NCBI RefSeq assembly: GCF_000613245.1
Contig: NZ_HG964936.1
Span: 818,948-851,029 of the forward strand
Direction: 5' to 3'
Origin: Mycobacterium asiaticum DSM 44297
GTDB taxonomy: Bacteria; Actinomycetota; Actinomycetes; Mycobacteriales; Mycobacteriaceae
Length of the DNA: 32,082 bases
Each line of letters opens with the position of its first letter. Positions within the stretch are counted from its first letter, which is position 1. Positions 1 through 7,223 of the stretch are shown here, piece by piece. The translations under genes were made by a program, and so were the position numbers. The notes under the pieces were generated by a model. It was not told where the DNA came from. It worked only from the letters and a program-made list of their open reading frames with translations, and ran no database searches.

Positions 1-846
1 ATCGGTCGGCGTCCGGGGGTCCAGCGCGATCGCCACGTCGGCCCCAACGTCGGCGGCCAGCGTGAGCAGCGCGTCGGTGGCGCCGGGCTCCTCGGGGTTG
101 GGGAACGCGACGGTGGGGAAGTCGGGGTCGGGTGCGAATTGGGTGGCGACGGTGTGCACGTCGTCGAAGCCGGCCCGCCGCAGTGCCTCGACGGCCAGCG
201 CGCCCCCGACCCCGTGCATCGGCGTCAGGGCCACCCGCGCGGCGCCGCTGCCCCGGCGAATGCCCTTCACGCGCTGCAAATACCGCTCGATCAGATCGGT
301 GTCGGAGGGCCGCACGGGTTGGCGCGGAATCTCGTCGGCCGGGGGAGCGGCGGCCATCGCGGCCTCGATGCGCCGGTCGGTGGGGGACACGATCTGCATC
401 CCACCGTCCAGATAGACCTTATAGCCGTTGTCGATCGCGGGATTGTGCGAGGCGGTGATCTGTATTCCCGCAGCGGCGCCGAGCTGGCGCACCGCGAAGG
501 CAACCACCGGAGTGGGCACCGGTTCGCCGAATGACACCACCGAAAAACCCTGTGCGGCAAGAACTTCAGCGGCTGCCGTGGCGAAATCCGCCGAGCCGTG
601 CCGGGCATCGCGGCCCACCACCACCTGCCCGGGGCCGCCGAGCACCTGCGCCAGCGCCCACGTCGCGCGCAGCACCACCGCAACGTTCATCGCGTCCGGG
701 CCGCCGCGCACCGGTCCGCGCAGGCCTGCGGTGCCGAAGGCGAGCGGACGGGCGAACCGGGCGGCGAGTTCGTCGGGACCCAGCGCGGCAAGCTCGGCCG
801 CCGTCCGTGGATCCGGGTCGTGCGCGATCCACTCCTCGGGCGTCAC
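1..846 (-). CDS. pmmB: Phosphomannomutase-type phosphohexomutase PmmB, partial, with apparent frameshift at window edge
   Basis: Interconverts hexose 1- and 6-phosphates (mannose or glucose); cytosolic alpha-D-phosphohexomutase family. Translation from GTG at 846 gives 275+ clean codons with the family signatures: FGTAGLRG near residues 37-44, GRDAR near 78-82, and the phosphoserine loop TASHNP with Ser133. The GTG shares one base with the deoD stop (TAGTG), so translation is coupled. The metal-binding loop should read ALDPDADR. After ALDP (residues 274-277) the frame instead reads RTPTD, because the DNA has a run of five C (positions 15-19 on the plus strand) where three would restore DPDADR. 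All earlier codons are in frame, so this is a local +2 (or -1) shift: a real lesion, a homopolymer sequencing error, or a pseudogene. The 3' half lies outside the window. Confidence 0.88.
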   Translation of the reverse strand, partial: MTPEEWIAHDPDPRTAAELAALGPDELAARFARPLAFGTAGLRGPVRGGPDAMNVAVVLRATWALAQVLGGPGQVVVGRDARHGSADFATAAAEVLAAQGFSVVSFGEPVPTPVVAFAVRQLGAAAGIQITASHNPAIDNGYKVYLDGGMQIVSPTDRRIEAAMAAAPPADEIPRQPVRPSDTDLIERYLQRVKGIRRGSGAARVALTPMHGVGGALAVEALRRAGFDDVHTVATQFAPDPDFPTVAFPNPEEPGATDALLTLAADVGADVAIALDPRTPTD

Positions 847-1652
847 TAGAACCGGGCTATCACGTCGGCCAGCAGCGATCCCATTCGCTCGGCCGATGCG
901 GCCCCGGCGGCCAGCACCTCGGCGTGGCTGAGCGGCTCGCCGGTGATGCCGGCGGCCAGGTTCGTCACCAGCGATATGCCCAATACCTCGGCGCCCGCCG
1001 CGCGGGCGGCAATGGTCTCGTGCACCGTGGACATGCCCACCAGGTCGGCGCCGAGGATGCGCAGCATGCGGATCTCGGCGGGCGTTTCGTAGTGCGGACC
1101 CGGCAGGCCCGCGTAGACCCCCTCGGCCAGTTCGGGATCGCATTCGCGGGCAAGGGCCCGCAATCGCGGCGCGTAGGCGTCGGTCAGATCGACGAACTGC
1201 GCGCCCACCAACGGTGACCGTGCCGTCAGGTTCAGGTGGTCACTGATCAGGACCGGCTGGCCCACCCGCAGGTCGGGGCTCAGGCCGCCGGCCGCGTTGG
1301 TGAGCACGACGATGCGCGCCCCCGCCGCGCAGGCCGCCCGGACCGGGTGCACAACGTGCCGCAGATCATGCCCTTCGTACGGATGGATGCGGCCGGCCAA
1401 CACCAGCACCTGGTGCACGCCGACCGGCACCGACAGCAGCTCACCGGCGTGTCCCGCGGCCCGCGGCGGCGTGAATCCGGGGACGTCCGCCTGAGGCAGC
1501 ACCGCGGTGGGGGTGCCGAGCGCGGCGATGGCGGGCGACCACCCCGAGCCGAGCACGACCGCCACATTGTGCTCGCCGACGCCGGTGCGCTCGCCGATGA
1601 CCTTGGCGGCTTGGGATGCAAGCTCATCGGGCTCGGAGGTCAGGCTGGTCAC
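846..1652 (-). CDS. deoD: Purine nucleoside phosphorylase
   Basis: Cytosolic purine salvage enzyme that cleaves (deoxy)inosine or guanosine with phosphate to base and (deoxy)ribose 1-phosphate. It has 268 residues, the usual size of trimeric PNPs. Visible motifs are VLGSGW near residue 35, GHAGEL for phosphate binding, TNAAGGL, and GMSTVHE near the base-binding site. The closely matching M. tuberculosis DeoD (Rv3307) is also followed by pmmB. The start is GTG at 1652; no Shine-Dalgarno is seen, but a TAGTCT hexamer lies 8 bases upstream, suggesting a near-leaderless message. It is divergent from amiB1 across 53 bases and overlaps pmmB by one base. Confidence 0.95.
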   Translation of the reverse strand: MTSLTSEPDELASQAAKVIGERTGVGEHNVAVVLGSGWSPAIAALGTPTAVLPQADVPGFTPPRAAGHAGELLSVPVGVHQVLVLAGRIHPYEGHDLRHVVHPVRAACAAGARIVVLTNAAGGLSPDLRVGQPVLISDHLNLTARSPLVGAQFVDLTDAYAPRLRALARECDPELAEGVYAGLPGPHYETPAEIRMLRILGADLVGMSTVHETIAARAAGAEVLGISLVTNLAAGITGEPLSHAEVLAAGAASAERMGSLLADVIARF

Positions 1653-1660
1653 ACTGGGCG

Positions 1661-1666
1661 AGACTA
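1661..1666 (-). promoter_or_regulatory. Candidate -10 element of deoD (near-leaderless)
   Basis: TAGTCT on the minus strand fits the mycobacterial TANNNT -10 and ends 8 bases before the deoD GTG, so transcription would begin 1-2 bases before the start codon. No clear -35 is visible. Confidence 0.45.
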
Positions 1667-1693
1667 CTGGCCAGGTAGGTGGTCCGGCGATGA

Positions 1694-1699
1694 GATACT
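1694..1699 (+). promoter_or_regulatory. Candidate -10 element of amiB1 (leaderless)
   Basis: GATACT ends 6 bases before the amiB1 ATG at 1706, and no Shine-Dalgarno is present, so the message is predicted to start at the ATG. Its upstream sequence overlaps that of the divergent deoD promoter; the two hexamers are 27 bases apart. Confidence 0.45.
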
Positions 1700-1705
1700 G
1701 CGAGA

Positions 1706-2887
1706 ATGCCCGCGCTCAACGCACCCGACAGCGTCGAGGCGACGGTGCGACGCCGGGGCAGTGATCTGGTCGAGTTGTCGCACGCGATCCACGCCGAGCC
1801 CGAGTTGGCGTTCGGCGAATATCGGAGCTGCGCGAAGGCCAAGGCGCTGGCCGCCGAACGCGGTTTCGAGATGAACCCAGTTGCTGGCCTGGACACGGCC
1901 TTTCGGGCGAATTTCGGCAGCGGTCCGCTGGTGGTGGGGGTCTGCGCCGAATACGACGCGCTGCCCGAGATCGGGCACGCCTGCGGGCACAACATCATCG
2001 CGGCCTCGGCGGTGGGGACCGCGTTGGCGCTGGCCGAGGTGGCCGACGACCTCGGTCTGACGGTCGCGTTGCTCGGCACGCCGGCCGAGGAGTCCGGTGG
2101 CGGCAAGGAGCTGATGCTGCGGGCCGGTACGTTCGACGACGTCGCCGTGGCCGTGATGGTGCACCCGGGGCCGTCCGACATCGCCGGCGCGCGCTCGCTG
2201 GCGCTGTCCGAGGTGACCGTGCACTACCGCGGCAAGGAGTCGCACGCGGCCGTCGCGCCGCATCTCGGCGTCAACGCCGCCGACGCCGTCACCGTCGCGC
2301 AGGTGGCCATCGGCCTGTTGCGCCAGCAACTGGCGCCTGGGCAGATGACCCACGGGGTCGTTACCGACGGCGGGCAGGCGGTCAACGTGATCCCCGGGCA
2401 GGCGGCGCTGAAATACGCGATGCGGGCGGTGGAGTCCGATTCGCTGCGTGAACTCGAGGGCAGGATGTACGCCTGCTTCGCGGCGGGCGCACTGGCGGCG
2501 GGCTGCGAATACGAGATCGAAGAGGCCGGTCCGGCGTACGCGGAACTGCGGCCTGACCGATGGCTGGCCGACGTCTGCAGGTCGGAGATGCGCCGGCTGG
2601 GGCGCGAACCCGTGCCGGCCGAAATCGAGGCGGGGCTACCGCTGGGCAGCACCGACATGGGCAATGTGACGCATGTGCTGCCGGGGATTCATCCGATCAT
2701 CGGGGTCGACGCCGGGGGTGCGACGGTGCATCAGCGCGCCTTCGCCGCCGCCGCGGCCGGGCCCAGCGCCGACCTGGCGGTAGTAGACGGGGCGGTCATG
2801 CTGGCCCGCGCGGTCGTCGCGCTCGCCGAGGACACCGCTCAGCGGGACCGGGTGCTGACGGCGCAGCAGCGCAGGGCGGCTTCATGA
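1706..2887 (+). CDS. amiB1: M20-family amidohydrolase AmiB1
   Basis: Predicted cytosolic zinc or manganese amidohydrolase of the M20D class (aminoacylase, hippurate hydrolase or p-aminobenzoyl-glutamate hydrolase-like); the substrate is not known. It has 393 residues. Metal-site motifs are [17 protein letters not shown] near residues 79-95 and [10 protein letters not shown] near 124-133, followed by the dimerisation domain with SHAAVAPH and the late STDMGNVTH segment carrying the last metal-site residues. It matches the M. tuberculosis Rv3306c type. The ATG at 1706 has no Shine-Dalgarno but a well-placed -10. Its stop overlaps the amiA1 start as ATGA, so the two paralogues are co-translated and may form related or hetero-oligomeric hydrolases (inference). 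Confidence 0.93.
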   Translation: MPALNAPDSVEATVRRRGSDLVELSHAIHAEPELAFGEYRSCAKAKALAAERGFEMNPVAGLDTAFRANFGSGPLVVGVCAEYDALPEIGHACGHNIIAASAVGTALALAEVADDLGLTVALLGTPAEESGGGKELMLRAGTFDDVAVAVMVHPGPSDIAGARSLALSEVTVHYRGKESHAAVAPHLGVNAADAVTVAQVAIGLLRQQLAPGQMTHGVVTDGGQAVNVIPGQAALKYAMRAVESDSLRELEGRMYACFAAGALAAGCEYEIEEAGPAYAELRPDRWLADVCRSEMRRLGREPVPAEIEAGLPLGSTDMGNVTHVLPGIHPIIGVDAGGATVHQRAFAAAAAGPSADLAVVDGAVMLARAVVALAEDTAQRDRVLTAQQRRAAS

Positions 2888-4053
2888 GCCTTGTCGACAG
2901 CGCCGAATCGTGGCTGGCCGCCCACTACGAGGACCTGGTGGCGTGGCGTCGACACATCCACCGCTACCCCGAACTGGGCCGGCAGGAGTTCGCCACTACC
3001 CAGTTCGTCGCCGAGCGGCTGGGCGATGCCGGGCTGAACCCCAAAGTGCTGCCGGGCGGAACGGGATTGACTTGCGACTTCGGACCCGAGCATCAGCCCA
3101 GGATCGCGCTGCGGGCCGACATGGATGCGCTGCCGATGGCCGAGCTGACCGGCGCGCCGTACGCCTCGACGATGCCGAACATCGCTCACGCCTGCGGTCA
3201 TGACGCGCACACCGCGATCCTGCTTGGGACTGCGCTGGCGCTGGCGTCGGTGCCCGAGCTGCCGGTGGGGGTGCGGCTGATCTTCCAGGCCGCCGAGGAG
3301 CTGATGCCCGGTGGCGCCATCGACGCGATCGCGGCCGGTGCGCTGACCGGCGTGTCGCGCATCTTCGCGCTGCACTGCGATCCCCGGCTCGAGGTGGGGA
3401 AGGTCGCCGTGCGGCTGGGACCGATCACGTCCGCGGCGGACCAGCTGGAGATCACCCTGTATTCGCCGGGCGGTCATACTTCACGCCCGCATCTCACGGC
3501 CGACCTGGTCTACGGGCTGGGCACGGTGATCACCGGGCTGCCCGGGGTGTTGTCACGTCGCATCGACCCGCGTAACAGCACGGTGCTGGTGTGGGGGGCG
3601 GTCAATGCGGGCGTGGCGCCCAACGCGATCCCGCAGAGCGGGGTGCTGGCCGGAACCGTGCGTACGGCGAGCCGCCAGACCTGGATCGACCTCGAAGGGA
3701 TCATCCGCGAGGCCGTCGCCGGGTTGTTGTCGCCGCTGGCGATCGAGCACACGCTGCAATACCGTCGCGGCGTGCCGCCGGTGGTCAACGAGGACGTCTC
3801 GACGCGGATCCTCACCCACGCCATCGAAGCCGTCGGGCCCGACGTGCTGGCCGACACCCGTCAGTCCGGCGGCGGTGAGGACTTCTCCTGGTACCTCGAA
3901 GAGATTCCAGGCGCGATGGCCAGGCTGGGCGTGTGGTCAGGCGAGGGCCCGCAGCTCGATCTACACCAGCCGACGTTCGACCTCGACGAGCGCGCGTTGG
4001 CCATCGGAGTGCGGGTGATGGTGAACATCATCGAGCAGTCCGGCGCCTTCTGA
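2884..4053 (+). CDS. amiA1: M20-family amidohydrolase AmiA1
   Basis: Second M20D amidohydrolase (389 residues), a paralogue of the upstream gene and similar to M. tuberculosis Rv3305c. Visible motifs are RADMDALPM near residues 77-85, the metal ligands in HACGHDAH near 101-108, QAAEELMPGGA near 136-146 with the catalytic Glu, GGHTSRPH in the lid domain, and GGEDFSWY near the C terminus. The ATG at 2884 overlaps the amiB1 stop (ATGA). The reading frame is open further upstream to about 2560, but that part is antisense-like low-quality sequence over amiB1 and is not coding. Just after the stop a T-rich run (4056-4065) leads into the palindromic repeat at 4068. Confidence 0.94.
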   Translation: MSLVDSAESWLAAHYEDLVAWRRHIHRYPELGRQEFATTQFVAERLGDAGLNPKVLPGGTGLTCDFGPEHQPRIALRADMDALPMAELTGAPYASTMPNIAHACGHDAHTAILLGTALALASVPELPVGVRLIFQAAEELMPGGAIDAIAAGALTGVSRIFALHCDPRLEVGKVAVRLGPITSAADQLEITLYSPGGHTSRPHLTADLVYGLGTVITGLPGVLSRRIDPRNSTVLVWGAVNAGVAPNAIPQSGVLAGTVRTASRQTWIDLEGIIREAVAGLLSPLAIEHTLQYRRGVPPVVNEDVSTRILTHAIEAVGPDVLADTRQSGGGEDFSWYLEEIPGAMARLGVWSGEGPQLDLHQPTFDLDERALAIGVRVMVNIIEQSGAF

Positions 4054-4067
4054 GCTTTTTCTCTTTG

Positions 4068-4131
4068 CCGCGAGCGTGCGTAGATGTCCGGCGACACGCC
4101 GCGCGAGCCGGCATTCTGCGCACCTTCGCGC
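4068..4131 (+). repeat. Palindromic repeat, left copy, upstream of the endonuclease-like gene
   Basis: An imperfect 62-64 base palindrome. The left arm begins CGCGAGCGTGCGTAGATGTC (from 4069); the right arm (4107-4131), read on the other strand, begins GCGCGAAGGTGCGCAGAATG. It can fold into a long hairpin. Bases 4068-4095 match the reverse complement of 5104-5131 at 27 of 28 positions. It has no visible coding role. Confidence 0.85.
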
Positions 4132-4173
4132 AGTGAATTGTGTTGCCGCGAAGGCGCTCCGACGATATCCGGC

Positions 4174-5061
4174 ATGAACGCAGACCTCGACGAACTGCTG
4201 GCCGCCCAGGGCGGAGTCGCGACCGCCGCGCAAGTCCGGAAGTTCCTCACCCGTCGCGAGCTCGAAGTTCACTTGAACTGCGGTGCACTGCAACGAATTT
4301 GGTACGGCGTCTACTGCAGAGACACTCCGACAACGGCCCAGCGGCTGCGGGGACTCGACTTGGCAGCTGGCACGACAGTCGCGGCGTGTATGGGTACCGC
4401 CGCAGCGGCATACGGCTTCGACACCGAACAGACATCGGAAGTGCACGTGCTCAATCCCGTTCACCGCCAACTGCGAACGGCGCCGGGCCTGGTTGTGCAT
4501 CGGCGCAACGGAGCGCCCCTGAAACTGCTTGCCGGCCGACCGGTCACCACACCTGCGTGGACGGCGGTCGAGGTGGCCCGCACACTGCGGCGGCCTCGTA
4601 CCTTGGCGACGCTGGACGCCGCGCTACGCAGCACTACCTGTAGCCGCGGCGATCTGGCGCGGGTCGTCGAGCTGCAGGCCGGTCGCCGCGGCATCGCGCA
4701 CGTCCGCGAGTTACTGTCGCTGGCCTCGCCGTTGGCGGAGTCCCCGATGGAGAGCGAGGCAAGGCTGGTCATGATCGACGGCGGTTTGCCGACACCGCTG
4801 TTGCAGTACGAGATCGTCGACCTCTCCGGCAAGGTACGGCGGTTCGACTTCGCGTGGCCGCAGTACCGGCTGCTGGCCGAGTACGACGGCGTCGGCTGGC
4901 ACAGTGGCCCGGCGGCATTCTTCAACGACCGGGAGCGCTGGACGGCAGCTCAGGACCTCAACTGGGTGGTCGTGCCGATTGTCGCCGAGGACGTGCGACG
5001 TTATCCCGCCGATCTGGTCCGACGGTTGAGGGCGCGGATGGAACGGGCGATGGCGGCCTGA
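4174..5061 (+). CDS. Winged-helix plus Vsr/DUF559-like endonuclease-domain protein
   Basis: A 295-residue accessory protein. The N terminus (about 1-50) resembles the winged-helix domain of AbiEi-type antitoxins: ATAAQVRKF, then LTRRELEVHL and RIWYGVY. The C terminus (about 190-290) has the pattern of Vsr-like/DUF559 PD-(D/E)XK nucleases: PMESEAR (Glu193/Glu195), RFDFAWP (Asp225), LAEYDGVGWH (Glu236, Asp238, His243), NDRERW (Asp252) and a late NWVVVPI strand. The candidate catalytic acids all look present. The ATG at 4174 is chosen because longer starts, such as 4084, fall inside the palindrome. The gene is absent between amiA1 and the next gene in the M. tuberculosis order I know, and a palindromic repeat lies on each side. 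No partner toxin gene is adjacent. The function is unknown; a sequence-specific nuclease or regulator acting on the repeats is an inference. Confidence 0.85.
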   Translation: MNADLDELLAAQGGVATAAQVRKFLTRRELEVHLNCGALQRIWYGVYCRDTPTTAQRLRGLDLAAGTTVAACMGTAAAAYGFDTEQTSEVHVLNPVHRQLRTAPGLVVHRRNGAPLKLLAGRPVTTPAWTAVEVARTLRRPRTLATLDAALRSTTCSRGDLARVVELQAGRRGIAHVRELLSLASPLAESPMESEARLVMIDGGLPTPLLQYEIVDLSGKVRRFDFAWPQYRLLAEYDGVGWHSGPAAFFNDRERWTAAQDLNWVVVPIVAEDVRRYPADLVRRLRARMERAMAA

Positions 5062-5067
5062 CCCACG

Positions 5068-5132
5068 GCGCGAGGGTGCGTAGATTGCCGGTGGCAGCGG
5101 CGCGTCGCCGGACATCTGCGCACGCTCGCGGC
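5068..5132 (+). repeat. Palindromic repeat, right copy, downstream of the endonuclease-like gene
   Basis: An imperfect palindrome of about 65 bases starting 6 bases after the stop of the endonuclease-like gene. The left arm reads GCGAGGGTGCGTAGATTGCC (from 5070); the right arm (5103-5132) on the other strand reads CGCGAGCGTGCGCAGATGTC. It is the inverted counterpart of the copy at 4068-4131. It sits between two convergent genes, so it could also serve as a bidirectional terminator-like hairpin. Confidence 0.85.
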
Positions 5133-5186
5133 AGGGGACGCGGGCAGGAGCGCCTGCCAAGGCGAGTCGCGCGCGAGGAAAGAGAC

Positions 5187-5666
5187 CTACCCGCTCGTTC
5201 CGGGCCCTATATTGCGGGCCGGCCGAGTGCGCAGATCGTGCACATATTCCGGCGGCGCCCCGGCGATTTCGGCGGCGTCGGCCATAACTCCGAGATACCG
5301 CGCCGACGGCAGTCCGCCCTCCCAGGCGTCCAGCACATACAGCCACGCCAGTACGGGATCGATGTCGGTGTCAGACGTTTCACGCTCCACCCGGCAACGG
5401 ATCTTCTTGTGAACGCCGAACTCGGAGCCTTCCCAGCGATCCAGATTCATCTCGTCGGCCGGGGTCATGTCGTAGAGCACGACGAACACCCGGGAATCGG
5501 GGTCCTCGACCACCGTCGCGAGCGCGCCTTCCCAGCCGATGTCCTCGCCGCCGAACGTCAGCCGCCACCCGGGCAACCAGCCGGTTCCGGCCATCGGCGA
5601 GTGCGGTGCGCGCTTGAGCATCTGCTCGGGATGCATGTTCGATCCGTACGCGGCGTAGAGCGGCAC
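5187..5666 (-). CDS. Gamma-glutamylcyclotransferase-like protein (Rv3304 type)
   Basis: A 159-residue cytosolic protein of the GGCT/AIG2-like fold. It begins with the family substrate loop YAAYGSNMHPEQM (residues 4-16), followed by beta-barrel segments such as RLTFGGED and VFVVLYDM. The carboxylate at DRWEGSEFG near residues 76-84 is the likely catalytic acid. The family releases 5-oxoproline from gamma-glutamyl compounds; the mycobacterial substrate is unknown. The start is GTG at 5666, with TAAGCT ending 6 bases before it and no Shine-Dalgarno, so the message looks leaderless. It is divergent from lpdA across 46 bases and convergent with the endonuclease-like gene. Confidence 0.88.
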   Translation of the reverse strand: MPLYAAYGSNMHPEQMLKRAPHSPMAGTGWLPGWRLTFGGEDIGWEGALATVVEDPDSRVFVVLYDMTPADEMNLDRWEGSEFGVHKKIRCRVERETSDTDIDPVLAWLYVLDAWEGGLPSARYLGVMADAAEIAGAPPEYVHDLRTRPARNIGPGTSG

Positions 5667-5672
5667 GGGGAA

Positions 5673-5678
5673 AGCTTA
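5673..5678 (-). promoter_or_regulatory. Candidate -10 element of the GGCT-like gene (leaderless)
   Basis: TAAGCT on the minus strand is followed by 6 bases and then the GTG start at 5666. This is the classic leaderless spacing in mycobacteria. Confidence 0.55.
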
Positions 5679-5703
5679 GACGGCATGTGCATGGTCAGCG
5701 GGC

Positions 5704-5709
5704 TAGGTT
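5704..5709 (+). promoter_or_regulatory. Candidate -10 element of lpdA (leaderless)
   Basis: TAGGTT ends 6 bases before the second of two tandem GTG codons (5713 and 5716). Leaderless spacing therefore favours 5716 as the first base of the message. It lies only 25 bases from the opposing -10 at 5673-5678. Confidence 0.5.
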
Positions 5710-5712
5710 CAA

Positions 5713-7125
5713 GTGGTGACTCGCATCGTGATCCTCGGCGGAGGCCCGGCCGGATACGAAGCCGCCCTGGTGGCCGCCAACGCCCGCCCCGACGTCCAAG
5801 TCACCGTGATCGACTCCGACGGCATCGGCGGAGCGGCGGTCACCGACGACTGCGTGCCGTCCAAGACGTTCATCGCCTCGACCTGGTTGCGCACCGAACT
5901 GCGCCGCGCGCCACGGCTGGGCTTCGACATCGACATTGACGACGCGAAAATCGACCTGGCGCAGATCCATACCCGTGTCCGGCGCCTCGCCGCCGAGCAG
6001 TCCGACGACATCGCCACCCAACTGCGTAACGTGGGCGTCCAGCTGGTCGCCGGACGCGGTGAGCTGATCGATCCGACTCCCGGCCTGGCAGGGCACCGCA
6101 TCAAGGCGACCGCCGCGGACGGCACCATCACCGAGTACGACGCCGACTTCGTGCTGATCGCCACCGGCGCCAGTCCGCGGGTGCTGCCCTCGGCCCAGCC
6201 CGACGGCGAGCGGATCCTCACCTGGCGCCAGCTCTATGACCTCAAAGAGCTGCCCGAGCATCTGATCGTGGTGGGCTCGGGCGTCACCGGCGCCGAATTC
6301 GTCCACGCCTACACCGAGTTGGGTGTGCAGGTCAGTGTCGCCGCCAGCCGGGACCGGGTGCTGCCCTACGAGGACGCCGACGCGGCGGCAGTGCTGGAAG
6401 AATCGTTCGCCGAACGCGGCGTGCAGCTGTTCAAAAACGCGCGCGCCGAATCGGTCAAACGCACCGACGACGGCGTCCTGGTCACCATGACCGACGGGCG
6501 CACCGTCGAAGGCAGCCACGCTCTGATGACCATCGGCTCGGTGCCCAACACCAGCGGACTCGGGCTGGAACGCGTGGGCATCGAGCTCGCGCCGGGCGAC
6601 TACCTGAAGGTGGACCGCGTCTCGCGCACCTCGGTGCCGGGCATCTACGCGGCGGGCGACTGCACCGGCCTGCTCCTGCTGGCCTCGGTGGCCGCGATGC
6701 AGGGCCGCATCGCGATGTACCACGCGCTTGGCGAGGGAGTCAGCCCGATCCGGCTGCGCACCGTCGCCGCGACGGTGTTCACCCGGCCGGAGATCGCCGC
6801 CGTCGGCGTCCCGCAGTCGGCCATCGACGACGGGTCGTTCAGCGCGCGCACCATCATGCTGCCGCTACACACCAACGCCCGGGCCAAAATGTCCGGGCTG
6901 CGGCAGGGTTTCGTAAAGATCTTCTGCCGCAAGTCCACCGGCGTGGTGATCGGCGGCGTGGTGGTGGCCCCGATCGCCTCTGAGCTGATCCTGCCGATCG
7001 CGGTGGCCGTCACCAACCGCATCACGGTCAACGAGTTGGCCCAGACGCTCGCCGTCTACCCGTCGCTGTCGGGGTCCATCACCGAGGCCGCCCGCCGCCT
7101 GATGGCACATGACGATCTGGATTAG
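5713..7125 (+). CDS. lpdA: Flavoprotein disulfide reductase-like NAD(P)H quinone reductase LpdA
   Basis: A 470-residue FAD/NAD(P)H oxidoreductase of the lipoamide dehydrogenase fold. The FAD-binding GGGPAG is at residues 9-14, the NAD(P) Rossmann motif GSGVTGAEF near 191-199, and the second FAD motif GIYAAGDCTG follows. The redox-active CxxxxC of true disulfide reductases is missing: the segment reads GIGGAAVTDDCVPSK, with only Cys47. The M. tuberculosis orthologue (Rv3303c) is known to lack lipoamide dehydrogenase activity and to reduce quinones, so the name is historical. Two tandem GTG codons are possible starts; 5713 matches the usual annotation and 5716 fits the promoter. It is followed by glpD2 on the same strand, another flavoenzyme feeding electrons to quinones. 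Confidence 0.93.
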   Translation: MVTRIVILGGGPAGYEAALVAANARPDVQVTVIDSDGIGGAAVTDDCVPSKTFIASTWLRTELRRAPRLGFDIDIDDAKIDLAQIHTRVRRLAAEQSDDIATQLRNVGVQLVAGRGELIDPTPGLAGHRIKATAADGTITEYDADFVLIATGASPRVLPSAQPDGERILTWRQLYDLKELPEHLIVVGSGVTGAEFVHAYTELGVQVSVAASRDRVLPYEDADAAAVLEESFAERGVQLFKNARAESVKRTDDGVLVTMTDGRTVEGSHALMTIGSVPNTSGLGLERVGIELAPGDYLKVDRVSRTSVPGIYAAGDCTGLLLLASVAAMQGRIAMYHALGEGVSPIRLRTVAATVFTRPEIAAVGVPQSAIDDGSFSARTIMLPLHTNARAKMSGLRQGFVKIFCRKSTGVVIGGVVVAPIASELILPIAVAVTNRITVNELAQTLAVYPSLSGSITEAARRLMAHDDLD

Positions 7126-7223
7126 GCCGAATTCAAAGAGCGAAGGCCGACTCTCGGACCGCGAAGCAACTAGCCTTGGCTGAGCACCGCTTACCGACGA
7201 GTAACCGACAGGAGCCTGTTGTC

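Noticed and set aside
2560..2883. N-terminal extension of amiA1
   Set aside because: The frame is open but overlaps amiB1 coding sequence; the ATG at 2884 with its ATGA overlap fits the M20 family length.
4084..4173. Longer start for the endonuclease-like protein
   Set aside because: The extra codons lie inside the palindromic repeat and do not resemble the winged-helix domain start.
4174..5061. The gene as the antitoxin half of an AbiE toxin-antitoxin pair
   Set aside because: Only the N-terminal winged helix resembles AbiEi; no nucleotidyltransferase AbiEii-type gene lies next to it and the C terminus is nuclease-like.
7176..7223. TTG start giving a longer GlpD2
   Set aside because: The GTG at 7224 has a good AGGAG site and matches the family N terminus; the extension is not GlpD-like.
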